Made by a program: the position numbers and the translations under genes | In this document: positions 56,327 through 64,000 of the stretch, piece by piece | Position numbering within the stretch: the stretch's first letter is position 1 | How the letters are laid out: each line of letters opens with the position of its first letter | Notes under the pieces: generated by a model | Seen by the model: the letters and a program-made list of their open reading frames with translations, nothing else | What the model was told of the DNA's origin: nothing | Databases searched by the model: none | Source: CAMLIZ01 sp040758375 | GTDB lineage: Bacteria > Pseudomonadota > Gammaproteobacteria > Burkholderiales > Burkholderiaceae_C | Reading direction: 5' to 3' | Length of the DNA: 64,000 bases | NCBI GenBank assembly: GCA_040758375.1 | Contig: JBFLWE010000008.1 | Location: forward strand, 30,413-94,412

Positions 56327-57391
56327 CTAGGGCACCAGGCGCCGCCCTCGCGCGCCGTAGCGCGCCAGCACCGCATCGGCCACCGTCAGCGCCTGCCCGC
56401 GCTGGCACAAGGCCACCACCGCGCCGCCGAAGCCCGCACCGGTGAGCCGCGCGCCGCACACCCCAGGCTGCTCGCGCAGCAGCGCCACCAGGCGGTCGAG
56501 CTCGGCGACCGACACCTCGAAGTCGCCGCGCAGGCTGTCGTGGGAGGCGTTCATCAGCACGCCGAACTCATGCGGCCCGATGCCGGTGATCGCGCGCAGC
56601 ACGCGTTCGTTTTCGGTGACCACATGGCGTGCGCGGCGGCGCAAGGGCTCGGGCAGCGCTTCGACCTGCGTCACGTCCACCACGTCGCGCAGCGCCTTCA
56701 CGCCCAGCTGCCGCGCGGCGGCCTCGCACTCGGCGCGGCGCTCGTTGTACTTGCTGCCGGCCAGCGTGCGCGCAATGCCCGAGTCGAGCACCAGCACTTC
56801 GCTGCCGGGCGGCAACGGCACCAGCCGCCGCTCGAGCGTGCGCGTGTCGAGGAACAGCATGCTGTCGGTGCCGGCCAGGCTGGAGGCCATCTGGTCCATG
56901 ATGCCGCAGCGAACGCCCGCGTCCTCGATCTCGGCACGCTGCGCGATCTGCGCCAGCCGCAGGTCGTCGAAGCCGGCGTCCAGGTGCAGCAGCGAACGCA
57001 GCGCGCGCAGTGTGGCCACCTCCAGCGCCGCGCTGGACGACAGCCCCACACCCATCGGCACCTGCGACTGCACATGGATCTGCAGCGCCGGCACGTCCAC
57101 CCCCAGCAGCTGCAGTTGCCGCAGGCAGCCGTAGACATAGCGCCCAAAGGATTCGGCCGGGGGCCGCGCCAGGGTGAACTCCGAGGCCTGGCCGAGCTCG
57201 GCGGCATACAGCGTGCTGCGCTCGCCGGGAACGGGCCGCAGCGACACACAGGTGCGCTGCGGTATCGCCGTGGGCAGCACGAAGCCGTCGTTGTAGTCGG
57301 TGTGCTCGCCCAGCAGGTTCACGCGACCCGGCGCCTCGGCCTGCACGGCCGCAGCGGCACCGAAGACCTCTTCGAAGCGCCTGCGTTTCAC
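56327..57391 (-). CDS. galK: Galactokinase
   Basis: A 354-residue GHMP kinase. Galactose-binding motif 1 is GRVNLLGEHTDYNDG, ATP-binding motif 2 is VPMGVGLSSSAALEVA, motif 3 is RLTGAGFGGAVVALC, and the catalytic Asp region is GIMDQMASSL. It phosphorylates galactose to galactose-1-phosphate, feeding GalT. The start is a GTG whose bases overlap the galT stop (GTGA), so it is translated with galT. No galE lies in the window. Confidence 0.96.
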   Translation of the reverse strand: MKRRRFEEVFGAAAAVQAEAPGRVNLLGEHTDYNDGFVLPTAIPQRTCVSLRPVPGERSTLYAAELGQASEFTLARPPAESFGRYVYGCLRQLQLLGVDVPALQIHVQSQVPMGVGLSSSAALEVATLRALRSLLHLDAGFDDLRLAQIAQRAEIEDAGVRCGIMDQMASSLAGTDSMLFLDTRTLERRLVPLPPGSEVLVLDSGIARTLAGSKYNERRAECEAAARQLGVKALRDVVDVTQVEALPEPLRRRARHVVTENERVLRAITGIGPHEFGVLMNASHDSLRGDFEVSVAELDRLVALLREQPGVCGARLTGAGFGGAVVALCQRGQALTVADAVLARYGARGRRLVP

Positions 57392-58488
57392 GCGGCCGCC
57401 TCCACGTCGACCACCACGGCCTGCAGCTCGCGCGCCTTTTGCTCCGGCAAGGCGTCCATTGCGAAGAAGCCCGCCGCCAGTTCGGTGCCGGCCAGGTATT
57501 TGAGCCGGTCGGGCGTGCGGTAGGGCGGATAGAACTGCGCATGCAGGTGCGCCTCGGGATGCGGCTGCCCGTCGGTGGGGGCCTGGTACCAGGCCATCAG
57601 GTAGGGCAGCGGACGCTGCCACAGGCCGTCGTACTTCATCAGCACGGTCTTCAGCGCCCGCGCCAGGTCGGCGCGCACCGCGTCGCCGAGGTCGGCAAAG
57701 GTTTCCACCGGCTCGATCGGCGCCACCCACACCTCGTACGGATAGCGTGCGCAAGGCGGCACGAAGGCCACCGCCTGCGGCCCCTGGTACAGCAGCCGCG
57801 TGCGCTCGGCCAGTTCGCGGTGGATCATGTCGAGCAGGGGGCCACGCCCGCGCTCGGCGCGGTAGCACTCCGCCTGGTGCTGCATGCGGGCCGGCACCGG
57901 CGGCACCACCGGATAGGCATAGATCTGGCCATGCGGATGGTGCAAGGTGACGCCCACCTCGGCACCACGGTTCTCGAACGGCAGCACGTACTGCACGCCG
58001 GGCCGCCGGCCGAGGTCGCGCGTGCGCTCGCCCCACACGCCCAGCAGCAGCTCCAGATGCGGCAAGGGCAGGCGCCCCAGCGACGACGCCGGGTCCTGCG
58101 TGAACACCACCACCTCGCAATGGCCTTGCGCCGGCGCGGTGGGAATGCCCAGCGCCGGCGGGTCGTGGGCCTGTGCCGACAGCGACGGGAACCGGTTGTC
58201 GAACACCGCCACGTCCCAGTTGCCGGCAGGCACTTCGGTGGGATGCGCCGTGTCGCGCATGGGTGCCAGCGGGTTGTACTCGGGCGGTGGCAGGAAGGTG
58301 CGGTCCTGCCGGTAGGCCGCGTAGGTGACCCACTCGCCGCGCAGCGGATGCCAGCGCAGGTGGGGGTTGGCATCGAGCGGCTGCGCAAAGGGGCTGGGAG
58401 CGCACGTGGCGGGATCGATGGGCCCCCTGCCGTAAAGCCTCAAGGCGCGGCCGTCGGGCTTCTGAAGCACGAGCTGGTGCATCTGCAT
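57388..58488 (-). CDS. galT: Galactose-1-phosphate uridylyltransferase, no zinc-ligand cysteines
   Basis: A 366-residue enzyme. The active-site triad is in LHHPHGQIYAYP, with the nucleophilic His in HPH. It exchanges UMP between UDP-glucose and galactose-1-phosphate. The family's structural zinc site (Cys-x2-Cys, usually QCPLCP) is replaced by EYNPLAP, and the His of SPDHxxSL is replaced by Pro in TQDPASSL, so three of four ligands of the E. coli-type site are missing. ATG 58488 overlaps the upstream stop (TGATG). Coupled on both sides with the GH2 glycosidase and galK. Confidence 0.94.
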   Translation of the reverse strand: MQMHQLVLQKPDGRALRLYGRGPIDPATCAPSPFAQPLDANPHLRWHPLRGEWVTYAAYRQDRTFLPPPEYNPLAPMRDTAHPTEVPAGNWDVAVFDNRFPSLSAQAHDPPALGIPTAPAQGHCEVVVFTQDPASSLGRLPLPHLELLLGVWGERTRDLGRRPGVQYVLPFENRGAEVGVTLHHPHGQIYAYPVVPPVPARMQHQAECYRAERGRGPLLDMIHRELAERTRLLYQGPQAVAFVPPCARYPYEVWVAPIEPVETFADLGDAVRADLARALKTVLMKYDGLWQRPLPYLMAWYQAPTDGQPHPEAHLHAQFYPPYRTPDRLKYLAGTELAAGFFAMDALPEQKARELQAVVVDVEAAA

Positions 58489-60281
58489 CACACGCCTCCG
58501 GGGATGTAGGTGCGCTGCAAGGTGGTGGCCTTGCGCAGGGTCTCCAACGGAATCTTGGGCGTGCGGTCGGCACACAACAGCCCGTTGGCCTCTTGGAAGG
58601 TGTCGGCAAACTGCGTGTAGCAAAAGCCCGAGAACAGCGGCGTGTGGATCACGACCTCCAGCAGCTCGGCGTACATGCGCTCGAACTCCTGGTCGGTCTT
58701 CGCTCTCGTGTAGCCCCAGGTCTGCTTGACGCCCGGTTCGGGCTTCTTCACGTAGGCGATGCCGCCGAACTCGGTGAGCATGATCGGCTGGCCGCGGTGC
58801 GGATAGCCGTCGAGCGTCAGGATGCGTCCGCCTGGACGGCGCCGGTCGAACAGCTGCTGCGGCGCCAGCTCGGTGGCATAGCGCTGGCGCAGGTGCTCGA
58901 TGTTGGCGTCGTAGTCGTGGATGCCGATGATGTCGGTGGCGCTCGACTCCCAGCCGTCGTTGCCGATCACCGGGCGCGTGGCATCGAGCGTGCGCGTGAG
59001 GTGGTACAGCGCCTCCACCGCATGCCGCTGCTCGCGTGCCGAGGCCAGTTCGGGCACGCCCCAGCTTTCGTTGAAGGGCACCCACACGATCACGCAGGGG
59101 TGGCTGTAGTCGCGCTCGATCACCTCGGTCCACTCGCGCACGGTGCGCTTGATCGCGGTGCGCGTGAAGCGGTAGGCCGAGGGCATCTCCTCCCACACCA
59201 TCAGCCCCAGCCGGTCGGCCCAGTAGAGGTAGCGCGGGTCCTCGATCTTCTGGTGCTTGCGCACGCCGTTGAAGCCCATGGCCTTGGCCAGCTCCACGTC
59301 CTTCTTCAATGCCTCGTCGCCCGGCGAGGCGAGCAGCGTGTCGGGCCAGTAGCCCTGGTCCAGCACCAGCCGCAAGGTGTAGGGGCGGCCGTTGAGCATG
59401 AAGCGGTCGCGCAGGATGGTCACCGAGCGCAGCGCGGTATAGCTCTTGAACGCGTCCAGCACCTTGTCGCGGCACAGCAGCCGCACCTCGGCGTCGATGA
59501 GCGTGGGCCGCTCCGGGCTCCACAGCAGCTCGTTGCGGAAGTCGTCGATGCCGGGGTCCGACAGGTGGATGGTGCGGTCGACCTCGCCCTGGATCACCTG
59601 GTAGCGGTCGCGCGCCAGCAGGCGCCGGCCCTGGCGCAGCACCACCTCGACCTGCAGGTCTTCCTGCGCCTGGTCGCCCGCCACGCGCGCCGCGAAACCG
59701 ATGGAGAAGTCCTCCACGTGCGGCGTCCAGCGGATCTTGTCGACGTAGGTGCGCGGCACGCGCTCCAGCCACACCGTCTGCCAGATGCCGGTGGTGCGCG
59801 GGTACCAGATCGAATGCGGCTCGAGCTGCCAGTCCTGCTTGCCGCGCGGCTTGGTGAGCTCGTGCGGGTCGTCCTCGGCCAGCACGGTGACGCGCTGCCG
59901 GCCCGAAGGGTCGAGCATCGGGCTGATGTCGGCCCAGAACGGCGTGTGGCCGCCTTCGTGGGTGATCACCAGCCGGTCGTTCACCCACACCTTGGCGTGG
60001 TAGTCCACCGCCCCGAAGCGCAGGATCACGCGGTCGTCGCCGGGCAGCACGTGGAAGTCCCGCTCGTACCAGACGGCACGGTGGAAACCGCGGTCGCCGA
60101 TGCCGCTGGCCTTGGCCTCCGGCGGAAACGGCACGTTGATCTCGTGCGGCCAATGGCCGATGTCGCCCGGCCGCGCATGGCGCCTGTCGTCGTCGAAACA
60201 GAAGCGCCACGTGCCGTTGAGGCAGGTCCACTCGGCGCGCTGGAGCTGCGGGCGGGGATAAGCGTCGGACATCACCGGCAT
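58488..60281 (-). CDS. Glycoside hydrolase family 2 (beta-galactosidase/glucuronidase-like)
   Basis: A 597-residue cytoplasmic enzyme without signal peptide. The N-terminal sugar-binding jelly roll begins LNGTWRFCFDDD and includes GFHRAVWYERDF and VWVNDRLVITHEGGHTPF. An immunoglobulin-like domain follows, then a TIM barrel with acid/base Glu in VPFNESWG and nucleophile Glu in MLTEFGG. Family 2 covers beta-galactosidases, beta-glucuronidases and mannosidases; location before galT and galK favours beta-galactoside cleavage. ATG 60281 (or 60272) is used; no clear Shine-Dalgarno. The first gene of the GH2-galT-galK unit. Confidence 0.92.
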   Translation of the reverse strand: MPVMSDAYPRPQLQRAEWTCLNGTWRFCFDDDRRHARPGDIGHWPHEINVPFPPEAKASGIGDRGFHRAVWYERDFHVLPGDDRVILRFGAVDYHAKVWVNDRLVITHEGGHTPFWADISPMLDPSGRQRVTVLAEDDPHELTKPRGKQDWQLEPHSIWYPRTTGIWQTVWLERVPRTYVDKIRWTPHVEDFSIGFAARVAGDQAQEDLQVEVVLRQGRRLLARDRYQVIQGEVDRTIHLSDPGIDDFRNELLWSPERPTLIDAEVRLLCRDKVLDAFKSYTALRSVTILRDRFMLNGRPYTLRLVLDQGYWPDTLLASPGDEALKKDVELAKAMGFNGVRKHQKIEDPRYLYWADRLGLMVWEEMPSAYRFTRTAIKRTVREWTEVIERDYSHPCVIVWVPFNESWGVPELASAREQRHAVEALYHLTRTLDATRPVIGNDGWESSATDIIGIHDYDANIEHLRQRYATELAPQQLFDRRRPGGRILTLDGYPHRGQPIMLTEFGGIAYVKKPEPGVKQTWGYTRAKTDQEFERMYAELLEVVIHTPLFSGFCYTQFADTFQEANGLLCADRTPKIPLETLRKATTLQRTYIPGGV

Positions 60282-60340
60282 CGCTGCATGGGGAACACGG
60301 AGTTCTTCGCGGCACGCAGCGTGCCCGGCAGCGTGGCTGC

Positions 60341-62959
60341 CTACGGGCCCGCGAGGCAGCGCGCCAGCGCGTCCAGGTCCACCGGCTTGGTCAGGTGATG
60401 GTCGAATCCGGCCTGCAAGGCGCGCCGCTTGTCCTCGGGCTGGCCGTAGCCGGTCATCGCGATCAGCACCGCCGCGCGCCCCCAGCTGGTGTCGCGCATC
60501 ATGCGCGCGGCCTGCAGCCCGTCGATGCCCGGCATGCCGATGTCCATCAGCACCACGGCCGGATGGAACGCGGCGCCCTGCTCCAGCGCGGCCTGCGCGT
60601 TGAAGGCGCTGCGCACGCTGTTGCCGCACTGGGCCATCAGCGCGGCGATGCTTTCGGCGCTGTCGGTGTTGTCGTCGACCACGAGGATGCGATAGCCCGC
60701 CACGCCGGCCAGGCCGGGGGCGGCCGAAGCCAGGGGCAGGCTTTCCTCGCCGCCGGACAGGGCCGGCAACGCCACCGTGAAGCGGCTGCCACGGCCCGCG
60801 CCTTCGCTGTGCACGCCCACCGTGCCGCCGTGGATCTCGACGATGCCCTTGACCAGCGCCAGCCCGATGCCCAGTCCCGGCTGCGCGCTGCGCAGGTCGG
60901 GATGAGCCTGCGAGAACATCTCGAACACCCGGCGCTGCTCGTGGGCGGGTATGCCCAGCCCGGGGTCCTGCACGCTGACCTCCAGCCATTGCGCGTCACG
61001 CCAGCCGGCCTGCAAGGTGATCAGCCCGGGCTGCGGCGTGTACTTGGCGGCGTTGTGCAGCAGATTCGCAAACACCTGCGCCAGCCGGGCCACGTCGCCC
61101 ATCAGCGGCATCGGCTCGGGGGCCACCCGCAGCTGCAGCCGATGGCCTTGAGTCTCGAGAAAGGGCCGCACCTGCTCGGCCGCCAGCTCGATCGCGTCCT
61201 GCAGGCGCATGCGCTGGCGCTGCAGGTGCAGCACGTTGCGCGAGATGCGCGACACGTCGAGCAGATCGTCGAGCAGGCGCGTCAGTTGCCGCACCTGCCG
61301 CTCGATGGCCTGCGCCGCCCAGCCCACCGTCTTGACGTCGTCGGGCTTCAGGCTCAGCAGGCGCGCCCCGTTGGCGATCGGCGCCAGCGGGTTGCGCAGC
61401 TCATGGGCCAGCGTGGCGATGAAGTCATCCTTCTGGCGGTCGGCCTGCTTCAGCTGCTCGAGTGCCTGTTCGCGCTCGGTAACGTCGAGCACCAGCGCCA
61501 GCAGCGCCGAAGCGCGCCCCTGCTCGGGCGGGCGCAGCGCCGAGATGCTCCACTCCGCATGCACGATGCGGCCGTCCTTGCGCTGGTTGCGGATGCGAAA
61601 GCGCGTGCGCGGGGTATCGCCGCGCAACAGCTCGCGCAGCTTGCGCGGCCCCATCACCTCCTCGGGCAGCGCCCAGCCCAGCGCCGCCGCGCGCTGGCCC
61701 AGGGCCTCGCCCGCGGTCCAGCCAAACAGGGCCTCGGCCTGCCCGGCCCAACGCGTGATGTGCAACTCGCCGTCGAACTCGATCACAGCCAGCGGCGTGT
61801 TCTCCACCAGCAGCTGCAGGCGCTCGCTGGCTTCGCGCAGGCGTTCGGAGACCTGCTCGCCTTCTTCGATGTCGAACACCATGCCCACCCACTCGGCGAT
61901 CTGGCCGTCGCGCAGCACGGGGTTGGCGCGGGCGACCACGCGGCGATAGCCCTGGCTCGCGTGGTGCCACAGCCGCGTGCGACCGCGAAACGGCTGTTGC
62001 AGCCGCTCAGCCTCGCGCCAGCCCTCCATGGCCTGCGCGCGGTCGTCGGGGTGCAGCGCCTGCAACCAGCCGAAGCCCAGGTACTGCTCGGGCGACTGGC
62101 CGGTGTACTCGGCCCACGAGGGCTGGGCGGTGAGGAACTCGCGCTGCGGCCCCGCGGTCCACACGATGGAGGCAGTGGCGTTGACCAGCGAGCGGAAGCG
62201 CTCCTCGCTGATGCGCAGCGCGCGCTCGGCGCGCGTGAGCGCGGTGATGTTGGTGAAGAAGATGCAGTAGTCGTCCTCGCCCAGCTTGCCCGCGCTGGTG
62301 ATCACGTCCACCAGGATGCCGTCAGGCCGGCGCAGCACGGCATGGAACGGCCCGTTGCGGCCCGTCTCGTCCAGTTCCTGCTTGGCCATCCGGTACACCG
62401 GCCGCTCGCTCTCGGGCACCAGCGTGGCCTGATTGATGCGCCCGGCCTGCAGATCGTCGCGCGTATAGCCCAGCAGCGTGAGGAAGGTCTGGTTGGCCTC
62501 GGTGATGACGCCCTTGCTGGAAAAGGCGATCGCCACTGCCGAGCTGTCCACCAGGCGCCGCAGCCGCTCCTGCGCGCGCAGCTCGGTTTCCGCGCGGGCT
62601 TCGGCCCTGTGGCGCGCACGGCGCACCTGCTCGAAGGCCAGGCAGACCATCAAGGCCGAAGGCACCGCGATGGCGGCGCGCAGGAAGTAGGCGCTGTCCA
62701 GCGCGGCGTGACCCTCGAACAAGGCCCAGGCCAGGCGGCCGAGCACCATCAGCAGCACCGCCAGCACGCCCGGACCCAGGCCGCCCGCCCAGGCAGAGAC
62801 CACCACCACCGGCAGTGCCAGCACCAGAACCGGGTCGCGGCCGAGGTGCTCGCCCACCACCGGCCGCGCGGCAAACGCGACGGCGCTCAGCGCGACCGCC
62901 AGGGCATAGGCCGCGGCCGGCCGGGCGAGCACCCGGCGCCAGCGTATCCAAGGGCTCAT
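60341..62959 (-). CDS. Multi-PAS hybrid histidine kinase
   Basis: An 872-residue kinase. An N-terminal membrane region of about four helices (1-110; resembles the DUF4118-type) is followed by three PAS domains (about 135-250, 255-375, 380-500). HisKA has His519 in ATLAHELRNPLAPI; the ATPase domain has NLLHNAAKYTPQPG, QDPGLGIP and GLGIGLALVKGI. A C-terminal receiver has Asp806 in VVLMDIGMPGIDG and Lys in LTKPVDLD. Small-molecule or redox sensing by the PAS modules is likely. No partner regulator adjoins it. It lies upstream of the galactoside operon with a 59-bp gap and may be transcribed into it. Confidence 0.94.
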   Translation of the reverse strand: MSPWIRWRRVLARPAAAYALAVALSAVAFAARPVVGEHLGRDPVLVLALPVVVVSAWAGGLGPGVLAVLLMVLGRLAWALFEGHAALDSAYFLRAAIAVPSALMVCLAFEQVRRARHRAEARAETELRAQERLRRLVDSSAVAIAFSSKGVITEANQTFLTLLGYTRDDLQAGRINQATLVPESERPVYRMAKQELDETGRNGPFHAVLRRPDGILVDVITSAGKLGEDDYCIFFTNITALTRAERALRISEERFRSLVNATASIVWTAGPQREFLTAQPSWAEYTGQSPEQYLGFGWLQALHPDDRAQAMEGWREAERLQQPFRGRTRLWHHASQGYRRVVARANPVLRDGQIAEWVGMVFDIEEGEQVSERLREASERLQLLVENTPLAVIEFDGELHITRWAGQAEALFGWTAGEALGQRAAALGWALPEEVMGPRKLRELLRGDTPRTRFRIRNQRKDGRIVHAEWSISALRPPEQGRASALLALVLDVTEREQALEQLKQADRQKDDFIATLAHELRNPLAPIANGARLLSLKPDDVKTVGWAAQAIERQVRQLTRLLDDLLDVSRISRNVLHLQRQRMRLQDAIELAAEQVRPFLETQGHRLQLRVAPEPMPLMGDVARLAQVFANLLHNAAKYTPQPGLITLQAGWRDAQWLEVSVQDPGLGIPAHEQRRVFEMFSQAHPDLRSAQPGLGIGLALVKGIVEIHGGTVGVHSEGAGRGSRFTVALPALSGGEESLPLASAAPGLAGVAGYRILVVDDNTDSAESIAALMAQCGNSVRSAFNAQAALEQGAAFHPAVVLMDIGMPGIDGLQAARMMRDTSWGRAAVLIAMTGYGQPEDKRRALQAGFDHHLTKPVDLDALARCLAGP

Positions 62960-63076
62960 GACCGCTCCCTCTTGTTGCTCCCCATCCGACAGGCCGGCGG
63001 CCTGCGGAGCGTGGAGTCTAGCGAGGGCGACGGACCCGGCGGTGGGTTTTTGGCAGGCGCTGCAGCGCCCGCGCTC

Positions 63077-63193
63077 TCAGGCGCCCGTCACGAGCAGGGT
63101 GGCCGCAGTGAGCACCGCGGCCACGGCGGTCAGCACGGTGAGCGCCACGCCGGACGGCTGGCGAGGTACGTGGAGGCACTGCAACTTGTCCAT
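63077..63193 (-). CDS. Possible 38-residue membrane peptide
   Basis: A frame too short for ordinary gene callers begins at ATG 63193 and encodes MDKLQCLHVPRQPSG, then a single hydrophobic helix (VALTVLTAVAAVLTAATLLV) and stop. The 5' end lies in a hairpin: its start codon abuts the 3' arm of the inverted repeat at 63184-63224. No Shine-Dalgarno is properly placed, so translation is uncertain. It fills the 333-bp gap between the kinase and the diguanylate cyclase, both on the same strand. Confidence 0.45.
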   Translation of the reverse strand: MDKLQCLHVPRQPSGVALTVLTAVAAVLTAATLLVTGA

Positions 63194-63224
63194 TTCGGCG
63201 ACTGCTTTTCCCTGCCGGACAAGT
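63184..63224. repeat. 8-bp inverted repeat with 25-nt loop
   Basis: ACTTGTCC (63184-63191) and GGACAAGT (63217-63224) are perfect complements; the loop includes GGCAGGG and CAGTCGCC on the leftward strand, allowing a second short stem. The start codon of the 38-residue frame lies at the loop/arm junction, which fits translational control. It matches no riboswitch class that I know. Confidence 0.55.
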
Positions 63225-63292
63225 ATTCGGCGAACCGAAAGCCCGTGCTTGCACCCGGGTCTGTGGCGCCTGCAGCGGCAACGGCTGCCAGG

Positions 63293-64000
63293 TCAGTGGC
63301 GGCGGCTGGGAATGGGCGGAGTTTCGCCGCTGCTGCGCCGCGGCTGGATGGGCGCTGCACGCACGCAGTTGCGCCCGGCCTCCTTGGCGGCAAAGAGCGC
63401 AGTGTTGGCTTCATGGACCAGCGCGTCCAGCGAGCCATGCCCCGGCCCCAGGGAGGCCACGCCGACGCTCACCGTGCCGCGCACCTCGCCGCCCTGCCAG
63501 CGAAGCCTCAGCTCGCTGACGCGCTCGCGGACGCGGTCTGCAACGTCGAGTGCGCCCAAGGGGTCGGTATGGGGCAGGAAGACGATGAGCTCTTCGCCGC
63601 CAAAGCGCGCCAGCAGGTCGGGCTGGCGCAGCGAAGCCTGCGTGACCCGCGTGATCTCGCGCAGCAGCGCGTCGCCGCACGCGCGTCCATGGGTGTCGTT
63701 GATGCGCCTGAAGTGGTCGGCGTCGACCAGCAGCAATGCACCCGCGGTCTGGTAGCGGCGGCAGCGCGCCAGCTCGCGCTCGGCCAGGGCGGTGAAGTGG
63801 CGGCGGTTGTGCACGCCAGTCAGTTCGTCGTGCGTGGCGTGCAGCAGCCACTCGTCGGCGGCCTGGCCGAAGCCCGGCACCCAGCGTGACACCAGCATCG
63901 CCACCCAGGGCACCAGCAAGGCACACACCGCGCCGGCCACGGCGGACGACAGCAGCACCTGCGCGCTGCCCATCAGCCCGGCGACGAGGGCGCCGCCGCC
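63293..64000 (-). CDS. GGDEF diguanylate cyclase, N-terminus beyond window
   Basis: The 236 codons visible run to the right edge without a stop, so the N-terminus is cut or begins near ATG 63973. After a hydrophobic region (SAVAGAVCALLVPWVAMLVS) comes a GGDEF domain: HDELTGVHNRRHF, LLLVDADHFRRINDTHG, and the active site GGEEL in RFGGEELIVFLP. It makes cyclic di-GMP from GTP. An RxxD inhibitory site (QPDLLARFGGEEL has QPDL at that place) is absent, so product inhibition may be weak. The last 20 residues are Pro/Arg-rich. Confidence 0.92.
   Translation of the reverse strand, partial: GGGALVAGLMGSAQVLLSSAVAGAVCALLVPWVAMLVSRWVPGFGQAADEWLLHATHDELTGVHNRRHFTALAERELARCRRYQTAGALLLVDADHFRRINDTHGRACGDALLREITRVTQASLRQPDLLARFGGEELIVFLPHTDPLGALDVADRVRERVSELRLRWQGGEVRGTVSVGVASLGPGHGSLDALVHEANTALFAAKEAGRNCVRAAPIQPRRSSGETPPIPSRRH

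Noticed and set aside
63184..63224. Cyclic di-GMP riboswitch near the diguanylate cyclase.
   Set aside because: The stem lies after the cyclase and lacks the conserved core and tetraloop-receptor features of known c-di-GMP aptamers.

Overview
The window is GC-rich throughout (about 70% by eye), densely coding and strongly GC3-biased. It has no rRNA, tRNA, CRISPR array, insertion sequence, integrase or phage gene that I can see. The gene repertoire (DUF1615 and DUF3016 proteins, DUF1415, a second ClpP-like protease, EutBC, AlaC, MnmH, several small Burkholderiales-type proteins and a soluble anti-sigma factor) points to a chromosomal segment of a betaproteobacterium of the order Burkholderiales, probably near Rubrivivax/Leptothrix/Roseateles/Methylibium or the Comamonadaceae. 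That placement is inference from protein character, not a database match.

Layout. 1-6.4 kb: a diiron/MBL-fold protein cut by the window edge, divergent from an ECF-like sigma factor and a soluble zinc-type anti-sigma factor; a large LuxR-type ATP-binding regulator, a glyoxalase-like protein and a saccharopine-dehydrogenase-like enzyme. 6.4-10 kb: ethanolamine ammonia-lyase (eutC, eutB), a VOC protein and an AraC regulator, all leftward. 10-16.5 kb: ClpP-like protease, SRPBCC protein, YCII-VOC fusion, secreted prolyl oligopeptidase, DUF1615 lipoprotein. 15.7-17.5 kb: a divergent metallophosphoesterase/nucleotidyltransferase pair. 17.5-25.3 kb: small proteins, two coupled flavin-fold (PNPOx-like) genes of which the second carries GAF and winged-helix domains, a hemerythrin, and a TRAP-type solute-binding protein directly followed by a hybrid histidine kinase.

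25-42.6 kb: housekeeping and envelope genes (pssA, PAP2, alaC, AlkD-like, sugar dehydrogenase-like lipoprotein), then a leftward block of Spy-like protein, OmpR regulator, histidine kinase and TonB-dependent receptor. A DUF3857/transglutaminase/TPR protein, a beta-propeller lipoprotein and an RluA-type pseudouridine synthase follow. 42.6-45 kb: a MerR-type regulator with a cobalamin-binding domain, divergent from a secreted fasciclin-domain protein. The shared intergenic region has a near-perfect sigma-70 promoter flanked by two matching inverted repeats, the most striking regulatory locus in the window.

45-56.3 kb: a membrane Ser/Thr kinase, a lipoprotein with an Ala-Pro repeat, mnmH, an SDR enzyme, an OsmB-like lipoprotein, a heterodimeric MdlA/MdlB-type ABC exporter and a CPA2 antiporter. 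56.3-60.3 kb: a tightly coupled leftward galactoside operon (GH2 glycosidase, galT, galK). 60.3-64 kb: a multi-PAS hybrid histidine kinase, a possible 38-residue membrane peptide with a structured leader, and a diguanylate cyclase cut by the window end.

The window is rich in signalling: three histidine kinases, one response regulator, one Ser/Thr kinase, one GGDEF protein, one sigma/anti-sigma pair and several one-component regulators. I see no large unexplained cluster. The best candidates for under-described biology are the cobalamin regulator/fasciclin pair, the binding-protein/kinase pair, the PNPOx-GAF-winged-helix operon, the phosphoesterase/nucleotidyltransferase pair and the zinc-ligand-free GalT.
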